From positions 496,001 to 560,000 of the forward strand of contig CAVQYC010000001.1 of assembly GCA_963717985.1 (NCBI GenBank): a DNA stretch of 64,000 bases. Direction: 5' to 3'. The first letter of the stretch is position 1. Each line of letters opens with the position of its first letter. The notes under the pieces are model-generated. The model was not told the DNA's origin, did not search any database, and worked only from the letters and a program-made list of their open reading frames with translations. Shown piece after piece: positions 7,873-16,684 of the stretch. This DNA comes from BOG-1155 sp963717985. GTDB taxonomy: Bacteria; Desulfobacterota; Syntrophorhabdia; Syntrophorhabdales; WCHB1-27. A program made the translations under genes and the position numbers.

Positions 7873-8792
7873 GCGCGAGCAACCTTGAAAAAGTGCTGAA
7901 GGCTGGCAATTTTGCGGTCACCTCCGAGTGCGGCCCCCCAAGGGGTGCGGACGCGGAAGTGGTGAGCAAGAAAGGCTCCTATCTTAAGGGATATGTTGAC
8001 GGCGTCAACGTCACGGACAACCAGACGAGTGTGGTCAGGATGTCAAGCATAGCCGCCGCTGTTCTTCTCAAGCAGATGGGCTTCGACCCGATCATGCAGA
8101 TGGTCTGCCGCGACCGGAACCGGATCGCCTTGCAAAGCGACCTCCTTGGCGCAGCGGCCCTCGGGCTCGACAATGTCCTCTGTCTCTCGGGCGACCATCA
8201 AAAATTCGGCGACCACCCGACTGCGAAGAATGTCTTCGATATCGATTCGATGCAGCTTATCCAGACAATAAAGCAGTTGAGGGACGAAGGGCGGTTTCTC
8301 GGGGGAGAGGAAGTGAAGGGGAGGCCAGATATGTTTATAGGCTGCGCGGAGAACCCTTTCGCCGACCCCTTTGAGATCCGCGCCATGCGCCTTGCGAAGA
8401 AAACCGCGGCTGGCGCTCAGTTCGTCCAGACCCAGTGCATCTTCAACGTGCCGAAGTTCGAGAAGTGGATGGAGATGGTGCGCGACCTCGGCGTCCACGA
8501 AAAGATCTACATACTGGCCGGCGTTACCCCATGCAAGTCTATCGGCATGGCCCGCTACATGCAAAAGTCGGTTCCCGGCATGGATGTGCCGGAAGAGTTG
8601 ATCACGCGCCTGAAAGGCGTACCGAAAGAAAAGGTCGCTGAGGAGGGCATCAAGATCTGCGTGGAGACGATCGAACAGATGCGGGCCATCAAGGGTGTGG
8701 CCGGCGTCCATATCATGGCAATCGAATGGGAGCAAAAAGTCGCAGAGATCGTGGAAGCGGCAAAACTGTACCCAAGGCCGGTTTTCAATTAG
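7869..8792 (+). CDS. metF: Methylenetetrahydrofolate reductase (MetF type)
   Basis: 307 residues, the usual length of a stand-alone MetF TIM barrel. FAVTSECGPPRG near residue 15 matches the N-terminal strand with the conserved Glu; DGVNVTDNQ near 45, PIMQMVCRDRNRIALQSDLLGA near 75-95 and NVLCLSGDHQKFGDH near 105 are family landmarks for flavin and folate binding. The C-terminal part has ILAGVTPCKS near 220. It reduces methylene-H4folate to methyl-H4folate, the substrate of the methyltransferase at the window start. As last gene of the operon, followed by a strong inverted repeat, it likely works as MetVF docked on the Hdr complex. Whether it runs in the acetogenic or the oxidative direction cannot be read from sequence. 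Confidence 0.88.
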   Translation: MSASNLEKVLKAGNFAVTSECGPPRGADAEVVSKKGSYLKGYVDGVNVTDNQTSVVRMSSIAAAVLLKQMGFDPIMQMVCRDRNRIALQSDLLGAAALGLDNVLCLSGDHQKFGDHPTAKNVFDIDSMQLIQTIKQLRDEGRFLGGEEVKGRPDMFIGCAENPFADPFEIRAMRLAKKTAAGAQFVQTQCIFNVPKFEKWMEMVRDLGVHEKIYILAGVTPCKSIGMARYMQKSVPGMDVPEELITRLKGVPKEKVAEEGIKICVETIEQMRAIKGVAGVHIMAIEWEQKVAEIVEAAKLYPRPVFN

Positions 8793-8809
8793 AGCTTTTT
8801 GCAGGAATA

Positions 8810-8859
8810 ATTTTTAATAATTAGGTCTTATAAGTCCTATGGGGCCTATTATTAAAAAT
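8810..8859. terminator. Bidirectional terminator between metF and the acyl-CoA synthetase gene
   Basis: ATTTTTAATAATTAGG (8810-8825) is the reverse complement of CCTATTATTAAAAAT (8845-8859) apart from one bulged T. The arms lie between convergent genes and end in A/T runs that give U tracts in both directions. The loop carries part of the ATAAGTCCTAT repeat seen again at 13853. Confidence 0.7.
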
Positions 8860-8922
8860 AGCACCAATGCGGGGCGCCCAGGCGGGCCGCACCCGAGGGA
8901 CTCGGGCGGGAAGCGGAAAAGA

Positions 8923-11658
8923 TCAGCGGAGCACGAGGTTGACCGTTGTCGTCTCCTCGTCCGCCATCTCGATAGTAAACCCCAGCTTCTTGCACACGGC
9001 GATCATTTGTTGGTTCTCCGTCAGCACCTCGCCGTAGATACGCTCAAGCCCCTTCTCCTCTGCTACTCCGATGAGCACGTCCACGAGCTTGGGGCCGAGT
9101 CCCTTGCTCTGATAGTCGTCGTGGACGAGCACGGCGAATTCTCCCGATTTGAACTCGCGGTCGATGATCAGCCGTCCGATACCGATCAGCTTTCTCTTCC
9201 CGCCGTCCCTCACCTCGGCCACGATAGCCATTTCCCTGTCATAATCGATGTTGCAGTAGCGCACGAGCATTTCGTGAGAGATGTCCTTGATTATGCTGAA
9301 GAACCTCGCGCGCATCGTCGCTTGGGACAGGGTGCTCAGAAGCTCATGCTCCAGGGGCTCGTCTTCCGGCTTGATCGGCCTCAAGAGCACGTTCGTGCCG
9401 TCTGAGAGCAGCCAGTGGCTTACATACCGGGTCGGATAGGGCGTAATGACGACATGGGGATATTGGGTTGTCTGCTCGAACTCGCTTTCTTCGAGGACTA
9501 TCCGCGCATTCACTGCAAGGGCCTTGCCGTTGGATATCACGATCGGATTAATGTCCATCTCCGCGATTTCAGGGAAATCGACGATGAGATTTGAAAAACT
9601 GACGATGATCTGCTCGATCTCGCGAAACTCGGCCGGCGTTTTCGCCGGGGAACCCTTGAGCATTTTGCAGATCTCCGTCTCTTCCATGAGGATCCTGGCC
9701 AGGGTTTGGTTGAGAGGAGGTATTGCAAACGATACGTCTTTGTAAACTTCGGCGCGCATTCCGCCCATTCCAAAGAGGATAATGGAACCGAAGTCGGTGT
9801 CTTTCTTCGCCCCCAGAATAAGCTGATAATCAACATTGTTAACCTTTTTCTCAATGGTCACCGCCGAGATCATCGCCTCTGGGACCCTCTCCTTGACCCT
9901 TTCCAAAAGGCTGTTGTATGCCGGTCTGAGCCTGTCCCCGCAATAGACTGCGGTCATTCCGCCCACTTCGCTCCTGTGCGGGATATCGGGGGAGACGACC
10001 TTGAGAATGACGGGATAGCCTACCCTGTCCGCCCAGCTTGCCGCCGACTCGACGCCGTTGACGATAAAAGAGGTGGTGGTCGGGATACCGTAACTCTTGA
10101 GAAAATTCTTCGATTCCGGCTCTGTCAGGACCCTCCTCCCTTCGTTCAGTGTTCTCCTGATGAAAGCCTTGAGGTTGTTTTTTGGCGGTGACTGGTCTAC
10201 GGGCAGCTCGGCAGGGGTTTCATAGAGGAGTTCCAGGTTTCTCTTATACCGGTACATATAGAGGTAGGTCTTTATCGCCTCTTCCGGTGTTTCGTACATG
10301 GGTATATGGTTCTTTTTAAGAATCTCCATTCCCTCCTGAACACTGCTCGTACCCATCCAGGTGACGATCACCGGCTTGTAAGCCTGTTTCGCAATCTCCG
10401 CGACGGCCTCTGCAAGCACGGTCGGCCGGGCCGCCGTGCTGGAGGCATAGATCACGAGGATCCCTTCCACGTGCGGGTCGGCAAGGCAGGTGTTGATGGC
10501 TTTTGTGTAACGTTCGCTGTCTGCATCCCCAAACAGGTCCACAGGGTTGTTCTTACTCCAGTGTGGCGGTAGGAACGCGTTCAGTTCCTCAATGGTTTCC
10601 GGGGTGAGGTGGGCCAGGTGTCCTCCGAGGCCCATGAGGATATCGGTCGCCATGACGCCGAGTCCGCCGGCATTGGTGACGATTGCCAGGGAAGGTCCTT
10701 TTGGAAGGTTCTTGGAGCGAAGCACCTCGGCGGCGTTGAAGAGGTCCATGATCTCCCGGACCCGGACTACTCCCGCCCGCCTGAAGGCAACGTCGTAGGC
10801 CGCGTCATAGCCCGCCATAGAGCCCGTGTGCGACAGTGATGCCCGGGCGCTTTCCTTGAATTGGCCGGACTTTACTACTATGATCGGCTTGTTCCTGGCA
10901 AAGCTCCGGGCCGCGCTTATGAATTTGCGCGCGTTGCCGACTGCCTCCATATAGATCATGATGCTCCGCGTCTGGGGGTCTTCACCGAGAAAATCGATGA
11001 GATCGCCAAAATCGATATCGACCATGGAGCCTAGGGAGATGAACATGCTGAACCCTATGTGGGTGTTTGCCGCCCAGTCGAGCAGCACGCGGCCCAATGA
11101 CGCGCTCTGCGAAATAAAAGCGATGTTCCCCCCGTCCGGCTGTACATCAAAGATGGAGGTGTTGAGACCTATGCTCGGCCTGATGATGCTTCCCCGGTTG
11201 GGCCCCAGGATCCTCATGCCGTAAGTTTTTCGTAGATCTTTAAGCGCCTCTTCCAGCTTCCTTCCCTCTTCCCCTGCCTCTCTAAAACCACCTGAAACAA
11301 TAACGATCCCCTCCACTCCCGCTTTTCCACAGGCTTCAGCAATTTGGGGAACGGTGGGGGCAGGGGTCGAGATGACTGCGAGGTCGACTTTTTCCGGAAT
11401 GCTTGCGATGTCGGGATACGAGACCAGATCGAAGATGGCTCCGCCCGTAGGGCTTACCACAAGCGGTTTTGGTTTCGCGCCTTTCTTTGCCCTCCTACCG
11501 GCCTCCGCTGCGTCCGCTTGCGCGTGCACCCAGAATGTCTTGTGCTTGTCCGAGATAAGGAGATTGGAGAGAAGAACGCTTTCGACCGAGCCCTCCGCTT
11601 CCATATCGCCGAAGACTGCAATCGTTTTTGGTTCGAACATTTTTCTTATGTCGCCCAT
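8923..11658 (-). CDS. NDP-forming acyl-CoA (acetate-CoA) synthetase with C-terminal GNAT domain
   Basis: 911 residues. The N-terminus is a CoA-binding Rossmann domain (MFEPKTIAVFGDMEAEGSV, but with a degenerate nucleotide loop), followed by two succinyl-CoA-ligase-like domains; the phospho-histidine is in SLSHTGSMAG (His277). An ATP-grasp domain spans about 500-730 (HRSEVGGMTAVY, then MDINPIVI at its end). The last 150 residues are a GNAT acetyltransferase (VHDDYQSKGLGPKLVD). NDP-forming synthetases make ATP from acyl-CoA, ADP and phosphate and are common in anaerobes that excrete acetate. The GNAT fusion is also found in Pat-type lysine acetyltransferases, in which the synthetase part may be only regulatory; the intact active-site His supports catalysis. 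It converges on the operon above. Confidence 0.85.
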   Translation of the reverse strand: MGDIRKMFEPKTIAVFGDMEAEGSVESVLLSNLLISDKHKTFWVHAQADAAEAGRRAKKGAKPKPLVVSPTGGAIFDLVSYPDIASIPEKVDLAVISTPAPTVPQIAEACGKAGVEGIVIVSGGFREAGEEGRKLEEALKDLRKTYGMRILGPNRGSIIRPSIGLNTSIFDVQPDGGNIAFISQSASLGRVLLDWAANTHIGFSMFISLGSMVDIDFGDLIDFLGEDPQTRSIMIYMEAVGNARKFISAARSFARNKPIIVVKSGQFKESARASLSHTGSMAGYDAAYDVAFRRAGVVRVREIMDLFNAAEVLRSKNLPKGPSLAIVTNAGGLGVMATDILMGLGGHLAHLTPETIEELNAFLPPHWSKNNPVDLFGDADSERYTKAINTCLADPHVEGILVIYASSTAARPTVLAEAVAEIAKQAYKPVIVTWMGTSSVQEGMEILKKNHIPMYETPEEAIKTYLYMYRYKRNLELLYETPAELPVDQSPPKNNLKAFIRRTLNEGRRVLTEPESKNFLKSYGIPTTTSFIVNGVESAASWADRVGYPVILKVVSPDIPHRSEVGGMTAVYCGDRLRPAYNSLLERVKERVPEAMISAVTIEKKVNNVDYQLILGAKKDTDFGSIILFGMGGMRAEVYKDVSFAIPPLNQTLARILMEETEICKMLKGSPAKTPAEFREIEQIIVSFSNLIVDFPEIAEMDINPIVISNGKALAVNARIVLEESEFEQTTQYPHVVITPYPTRYVSHWLLSDGTNVLLRPIKPEDEPLEHELLSTLSQATMRARFFSIIKDISHEMLVRYCNIDYDREMAIVAEVRDGGKRKLIGIGRLIIDREFKSGEFAVLVHDDYQSKGLGPKLVDVLIGVAEEKGLERIYGEVLTENQQMIAVCKKLGFTIEMADEETTTVNLVLR

Positions 11659-11776
11659 CTCGTGACTCTTTGCCCTTTGCTCTTACCGTCTATAGGATGT
11701 TCTTTCCGGCTGTGGGAGATAAGTCCCCGGTCGTGTGAGCAGCATAAAGCGCACCTCCCGTCGAGGTCGCTTCCGA

Positions 11777-12064
11777 TCAGCGCGTATCCTTTTCCACCCA
11801 TATCGAGTGTTCCACGAGTCCGAAGGTTTTAAGCGCCTCACTTATGCTCAGGCCCGCCCTGCTCCCCTCGTGGTGAAGGGAATTGGTATCCCATGTAAGA
11901 CTCAGCGCCAGGTCCGTCTGATATGATGCGCTGTTATACATATGGATCCGGACCAGTCCGGCTTCCCCTGCTGCGTGCCTCATCGTGTCAAGAAGCAGGC
12001 CGGCCACATTTTCCAATTGGGCGTGCGTCGTCCTCAATCGTATCATCTCCATCCAGAGCATCAA
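11777..12064 (-). CDS. Small protein resembling a dimeric alpha-beta-barrel (ABM-like) fold
   Basis: Up to 95 residues; the real start may be the Met at 12046 (MIRLRTTHAQLENVAGLLLD), which gives about 89 residues. The order strand (MIRLR), helix (AQLENVAGLLLDTMRHAAGEAG), strand (VRIHMYNSA), strand (TDLALSLTWDT), helix (GLSISEALKTFG), strand (VEHSIWVE) is that of antibiotic-biosynthesis-monooxygenase-like proteins, including 'T..W' at the third strand. Such proteins are often orphan heme- or quinone-interacting enzymes or have unknown roles. It lies between the synthetase gene and a sigma-54 activator facing the other way. The call rests on pattern only. Confidence 0.5.
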   Translation of the reverse strand: MMLWMEMIRLRTTHAQLENVAGLLLDTMRHAAGEAGLVRIHMYNSASYQTDLALSLTWDTNSLHHEGSRAGLSISEALKTFGLVEHSIWVEKDTR

Positions 12065-12153
12065 CTATAAGTAAGCATAAAGTGTGCCAGACTTGATAAA
12101 ATTCAGGATGTCTTTGACCCACTGTGATAAGGCACGCAATACTATTAAATGCT

Positions 12154-12167
12154 ACAGAAAGTTCTGT
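12154..12167. promoter_or_regulatory. Palindrome upstream of the sigma-54 activator gene
   Basis: ACAGAAAGTTCTGT is a dyad of two 6-bp arms (ACAGAA/TTCTGT) around AG, 72 bp before the ATG of the activator and in the shared region with the divergent small gene. It is a possible operator; no promoter hexamers next to it are convincing. Confidence 0.3.
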
Positions 12168-12239
12168 CATAATTGGAAGATATATTGTAGATTATCAGAT
12201 ATGTGAGAGTTATCGCAACACATATGAATCGAGAGGCCC

Positions 12240-13847
12240 ATGCCAAGGAATGATTTTTTTCGCGAGTTTACTTTTCGCATCTGTGGAAGTCTCAACATAG
12301 GCGAAGCGCTCTGGCGTTGCCTTGTTTATGTCCGAAAGATTCTACCGGCGGATGAGCTGGTGCTGAGCGTGTACAACCCCGCCCTCGGGACGCTCGAAGT
12401 CGTTGCACGGGCTGACGACAAAGGCTTCGTCACAGAGCCTGAGAGTGTGCCCATGCCTTTCCACGTGCGGAAGGAGTTGGAAAATGTCCAGCGTTATGAC
12501 CGGGTGAGGATAAGAAACGACGTGTGGCAGGACCCTATAATCAAAGAGGTTGCGCTGCAGCTCAAATGGCCAAGCAGCTCGGTGATCGTCGCACGCCTCA
12601 TTATTCAGCACAAATTTATCGGTTCCCTTATCGTTCGCGCGAATGGGTTAGACAGGTACACCGAAGAACACGGGGAACTCTGGGCGACGGTCAATGAGCC
12701 GGTTGCGATCGCACTCGCTAACAGCCGGCAATACCGGGACCTTCTACAGTTGAAAGAGGCCCTCGCCGATGATAACCGGTACCTCCATAACGAGCTCCGA
12801 AAAAATATAGGGGCTCAGATTGTCGGCGCCAACTTCGGTCTCAAAGACGTGATGGACCACGTGTACAGGGTTGCCCCCCTGTCCAGTCCGGTCCTTCTGA
12901 TAGGCGAGACAGGGAGCGGCAAAGAGATCGTCGCAAATGCCATTCATAACCTCTCGCCCCGTAACAACGGCCCCCTCATTACGGTAAATTGCGGGGCCAT
13001 TCCAGAATCACTCATCGACAGCGAGCTCTTCGGCCATGAGAAGGGAGCTTTTACGGGCGCCCTCACGGACAGGAGGGGCCGTTTCGAGCGGGCCGACAAA
13101 GGCACCATTTTTCTGGACGAGGTAGGCGAGCTCCCCCTCCAGGCACAAGTGAGACTCCTCAGGGTGCTTCAGGAGAAGGAGGTCGAGCGGGTAGGCGGGT
13201 CCCAGCTTATCAAGGTAGATATAAGGATCGTTTCAGCCACCCACAGGAGCCTTGAGAAGCTGGTCGCAGAAGGAGCCTTCAGGGAAGACCTCTATTATCG
13301 GCTCCGGGTCTACCCCATCCGCATTCCGCCTCTCCGGGAGCGCAGGCTGGACATCCCGGCCCTTGTGGAGCATTTTGTCGAGAGAAGAGCGCGTGAACTG
13401 GGTCTTCGCTCTACGCCGGTTCTTGCCTCCGGGGCCATTGACAGGCTCATCAGATACGACTGGCCGGGCAATGTGCGGGAGCTGGCAAATGTGGTGGAAC
13501 GCGCGCTGATCCAGTCGGATGGAAAGCACCTCACCTTCGATGATATAGTGGTCCCCTCACGCCGCAGTGAGCATCCTGATGCCGTGGCCGTCGCCTTTGA
13601 CGATGGGCACGCCCCCCTGGACGGCTCTTCTCACGATGCCGCGCAAGCTATGCCGGCTCATCTCAAACTTGATGAGGTAGAAGCGCGTCATATCAGGCAG
13701 GTGATGGAAATGACCGGCGGAAAGATAGAGGGAAAGAACGGGGCTGCCACGGTCCTCGGTATGAACCCCGCCACGTTGAGGTATCGCATGCAGAAGCTCG
13801 GCATCTCTTTTGGCCGGGGCAAAGGCGCGGCTGAAAAAGGGAAATAG
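12240..13847 (+). CDS. GAF-AAA+-HTH sigma-54-dependent transcriptional activator (FhlA/NtrC class)
   Basis: 535 residues. Residues 1-170 form a GAF-like sensor. The AAA+ domain has Walker A GETGSGKE (222-229), the sigma-54-contacting loop GAFTGA (269-274), Walker B GTIFLDEVGEL near 290 and the arginine finger region FREDLYYRLRVYPI. The C-terminus (about 490-525) is a Fis-type HTH (GAATVLGMNPATLRYRMQKLGI). It hydrolyses ATP to open sigma-54 promoters when its GAF domain senses a signal. It lacks a response-regulator receiver domain, so it senses directly rather than by phosphorylation. AGAGG lies just before the ATG. Its targets are unknown; the divergent acyl-CoA synthetase and the gene after it are candidates. 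Confidence 0.9.
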   Translation: MPRNDFFREFTFRICGSLNIGEALWRCLVYVRKILPADELVLSVYNPALGTLEVVARADDKGFVTEPESVPMPFHVRKELENVQRYDRVRIRNDVWQDPIIKEVALQLKWPSSSVIVARLIIQHKFIGSLIVRANGLDRYTEEHGELWATVNEPVAIALANSRQYRDLLQLKEALADDNRYLHNELRKNIGAQIVGANFGLKDVMDHVYRVAPLSSPVLLIGETGSGKEIVANAIHNLSPRNNGPLITVNCGAIPESLIDSELFGHEKGAFTGALTDRRGRFERADKGTIFLDEVGELPLQAQVRLLRVLQEKEVERVGGSQLIKVDIRIVSATHRSLEKLVAEGAFREDLYYRLRVYPIRIPPLRERRLDIPALVEHFVERRARELGLRSTPVLASGAIDRLIRYDWPGNVRELANVVERALIQSDGKHLTFDDIVVPSRRSEHPDAVAVAFDDGHAPLDGSSHDAAQAMPAHLKLDEVEARHIRQVMEMTGGKIEGKNGAATVLGMNPATLRYRMQKLGISFGRGKGAAEKGK

Positions 13848-13852
13848 GCGCA

Positions 13853-13883
13853 TTATAAGTCCTATAGGACCTATAAGACGTAT
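13853..13883. repeat. ATAAGTCCTATAGGAC-type palindromic repeat
   Basis: The core GTCCTATAGGAC is a perfect palindrome flanked by TTATAA and CTATAAGAC. A related copy (TTATAAGTCCTATGGGGCCTAT) is at 8828-8849. Both are intergenic just after a stop codon, as expected for a dispersed repeat that may act in 3'-end formation. Confidence 0.5.
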
Positions 13884-14063
13884 ACCAAAGGCCAATCCTC
13901 CCCGGAGACAATCACACATCCCTTTCGCACTAAGCGCCCCACTATCAACCCGAAAGCACCACGGTGAAAGTATGCGCGCGTGCTGTCCTCACGCCGCCGC
14001 GACCATAGTGGCGCCTTTAAGAAGACTGGAAGAAGGGCGATAAACTGACTGCGGAATGCGAAA

Positions 14064-16262
14064 ATGAGAGACGACGCCGGAGACCATGTGGATTCGCAGA
14101 AACAAGGCACGCAGGAGATAACCGTCCTTTTTGCCGGGGTCGCCGTTTCTCAATGGCTTCAGGGCCTGGGGCACGCGGCCGGGGCGGGTGCGACAAACGA
14201 AGGTCTGAACACTCTGGTGGATATTGTCACCCAGCGGAGAGGCGATGTCATCAAAAGGACTGACCACTCAATCCTCGCCTGCTTTGCCGACCCTACGGAA
14301 GCGGTAAAGGCCGCGATCCACATGCAAAGAACCGCGGCGGGCAACGCGGATGGAAAGACGTCTCTCGCCATTCGCATTGCCATCCATTACGGTCAGGGCA
14401 CAGCGGATAACGGCGCCCTGCACGGAAATATGGCGGTCTTTGCTGCTGAGGCAGCCTCTATCGCAAAAGCCGGACATATCTACCTCTCGGCGGAGGCCCG
14501 CAGCGCCATGCAGGAGCTGAAGTTGGTGGAGTTTCGCCCCATCCCCATGGAAGGGGGCGTCCTTTTCGGTCACTCTTCCGTCTTAGATGTAGCCTGGCAT
14601 CCGGAAACGGATTGCACCCCGGGCCCGCATCCGACCGCGGAGAGCGGGCGGAGGGCAGGGGTCCCGTCAACGCTCTTCCTCCATGGCGCGGCCCTCCTGG
14701 AAGGGGGAAACCCGCCATGCTTTTACTGCGGGAGCAGGAAGCACCCCACCACTCGTTGTCCGTCAAAGCAGTTGCCCTACAAAGCATGTGGTCTCGAAGC
14801 GCTGGGCTACCTGACCATGGACGAGATAAATCACCTGTTTTCAACATATCTGGCCGGGGCTGGGGGAGACCTCCCGGCAAACCCCGAGCCCTTGGAGACG
14901 GATAAAAAAGATCCTGTCTCTCTTGCCCCCTGGAGTTTCTATGAGCTGAAAAGGGTCTTCCAACTCCGCTTTCTCAATATAATATGGAGCGCTTCACCAA
15001 AAGAAGACTGGTACAGGGTGAAGGAAAACAAGAGGGAAACCTCGGCTAAGGGTGGGCTTTTGTGGCTTGCTCGCGATTGTATCAGGACGTCTGATCTCGA
15101 TGAGGCAGAGGATCTCCTCCAACGCCACGCACGTCAAAACTCGAAAGACTACAGGACTGCCTGCGGATTGGGCTTTGTCCACATAGAATGGGGGAAGTAC
15201 ACATCCGCCGCCGATTTTTTCAGTGAAGCCCTGAGCCAGGAGATCACACCGGTCCAGAGGACGTACCTCTTGCTTCTCCTTTCCCGTATCTATACATATA
15301 CCGAAGACCATGGCAAATCCTTCGGCACGCTGAAGGAAGCTTTGAAAATAGAGCCCTATTTTCTTGAAGCCATGTTTGAAGAGATAGTGCGATATTTTCA
15401 GTTAAGGCAGCCGTCTGAGGCCGAAAGCCGCCTCCTTAAACTGCTCCACTTCGCGCGTGAATACTACGTCGCGGCCCTTATATCCCCCGAACTGGCGGAA
15501 TTCCAGTCTTCAATTGCTCCTGAATTACGTAGGCTCGTCATGCAGACCCACAAGGAGGCGCAGACGGCGTCAGAGGAAGCGGATAAGGCGGTCGACGCCC
15601 TGAAAGGTCTTCTGAGAGACGACGACGAAGGCGTCGCGGAGATGGTTTCCATGCAGGAGCGTATGCATGAGCTGCTCGAAAAACCAGACGCACTCCTTGC
15701 CTGTCAAGACGCGATCCATACGGCAAAAAGGATCGCCGCCGACTGCGATGCGATTGAAAAGAAGCGAAAAGACCACGCGTTGAAGGTGCTCCTGAAACTG
15801 GAAGAGCGCGCCGGGACGCTGCTCCTGGATGGGATCGCGATGGCAAAGCTTGCTCCCCTCGTTCGCCACGTTTTTGAGCATCTCCGCTCTCTCACGGACG
15901 GGCTTGAGCGGCGCGAGCCCTTCGACCGCTGTCTCGAGCAATGCGAGGTGCTCTCCAGAGAGCTTGAGCCCCTAGAAACAGTTGCGAAACGGCTGAAGGA
16001 GCGGGCCGAGCTTTGCCGGGCATGGGGAAGCTTCTTTAGGGACTTGACTATTACCCTCTTGATCACCGCCACCATCGGGCTGGTACTCCTTCCCGCCATT
16101 CTCTTTTGCGTGGACGCGCTTCATCCGGGATCGACACTGATAGAGCCTCCGGAGGTGTGGTCGGCCCAGAAAGTCGTTTTCGTCGTTGGATGTCTGTTTG
16201 GCGTAATATTCGCTTTTGGCCGTACCATTATCGTGAAGGCGAAGCCGGATAAAAAGAGATGA
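14064..16262 (+). CDS. Membrane-anchored protein with degenerate class III cyclase domain, CCHC zinc knuckle and TPRs
   Basis: 732 residues. Residues 15-180 align with class III adenylate/guanylate cyclases (ITVLFAGVAVS, GDVIKRTDHSILACFADP, RIAIHYGQG, LHGNMAVFAAEAASIA). The first metal-binding Asp, normally in LFADIVGFT, is Gly, and the second GDxxLA(V)F Asp region is altered, so catalysis is unlikely. C219-x2-C222-x4-H227-x4-C232 is a textbook CCHC zinc knuckle. TPR-like helices follow (about 350-460), then a long coiled coil (490-650) and two membrane segments (about 665-690, 705-725) near the C-terminus with a basic tail. The pseudo-cyclase may bind a nucleotide or a partner. It follows the sigma-54 activator by 216 bp. 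Function unknown. Confidence 0.72.
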   Translation: MRDDAGDHVDSQKQGTQEITVLFAGVAVSQWLQGLGHAAGAGATNEGLNTLVDIVTQRRGDVIKRTDHSILACFADPTEAVKAAIHMQRTAAGNADGKTSLAIRIAIHYGQGTADNGALHGNMAVFAAEAASIAKAGHIYLSAEARSAMQELKLVEFRPIPMEGGVLFGHSSVLDVAWHPETDCTPGPHPTAESGRRAGVPSTLFLHGAALLEGGNPPCFYCGSRKHPTTRCPSKQLPYKACGLEALGYLTMDEINHLFSTYLAGAGGDLPANPEPLETDKKDPVSLAPWSFYELKRVFQLRFLNIIWSASPKEDWYRVKENKRETSAKGGLLWLARDCIRTSDLDEAEDLLQRHARQNSKDYRTACGLGFVHIEWGKYTSAADFFSEALSQEITPVQRTYLLLLLSRIYTYTEDHGKSFGTLKEALKIEPYFLEAMFEEIVRYFQLRQPSEAESRLLKLLHFAREYYVAALISPELAEFQSSIAPELRRLVMQTHKEAQTASEEADKAVDALKGLLRDDDEGVAEMVSMQERMHELLEKPDALLACQDAIHTAKRIAADCDAIEKKRKDHALKVLLKLEERAGTLLLDGIAMAKLAPLVRHVFEHLRSLTDGLERREPFDRCLEQCEVLSRELEPLETVAKRLKERAELCRAWGSFFRDLTITLLITATIGLVLLPAILFCVDALHPGSTLIEPPEVWSAQKVVFVVGCLFGVIFAFGRTIIVKAKPDKKR

Positions 16263-16393
16263 GTCATCTGAGAAGGTGATCGCCCTGCGTGGCGGGAATG
16301 GTATCAGGGGGGGGGAGCACGGGCGGCCGCAGGGTGTGGAGACCTTGTGGAGACCCACCACACCCAAAACGACTGAAACACCGCATAAATAAA

Positions 16394-16435
16394 TGCCCCC
16401 GAGGTGACTCGAACACCTGGCACCAGGATTAGGAA
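16394..16435. repeat. attL: 3' end of tRNA-Arg left by integration
   Basis: TGCCCCCGAGGTGACTCG and the following 24 bp are identical to the 3' 42 nt of the tRNA-Arg gene at 28111-28152. The identity stops at 16436 inside the anticodon loop, typical for a tyrosine-recombinase core site. It is a tRNA fragment, not a working gene. Confidence 0.9.
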
Positions 16436-16569
16436 AGCAAAATCAGCCGAAAGTCACGACCAATCCGAGACCAATAGAATCCTCGACAATCCGCGTAACG
16501 CGGGCTTCATGCACATTTCCACCGTCTTGGGTCCGCTTTGTCGAAAGTTGGGCCTTTTCGAACGCGACA

Positions 16570-16586
16570 GGCACAATTTAGGCACA
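16570..16586 (+). repeat. GGCACA repeats, candidate recombinase arm sites (left end)
   Basis: GGCACA occurs at 16570-16575 and 16581-16586, 11 bp apart. The same hexamer occurs three times at the other end (28022, 28034, 28053), 11-19 bp apart. Regular helical spacing near both att sites fits arm-type sites for integrase or excisionase; this is inference. Confidence 0.35.
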
Positions 16587-16684
16587 GAAGAACGTGATGG
16601 CGGAAGTGTGCCCATCCATCCGCTCCTATATGAGACAAGAAAGCCACCGGGTACTGTTGGCGGCGTCTCAGGGGCGGGTGGGCC

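Noticed and set aside
16332..16365. GGGTGTGG / CCACACCC hairpin as terminator of the gene at 14064
   Set aside because: The 8-bp arms are real, but there is no U-run on either strand and the loop is 18 nt; function not supported.
16394..16435. Second tRNA gene at the left end
   Set aside because: Only the 3' 42 nt are present; without acceptor 5' strand and D arm it is an attachment-site remnant.
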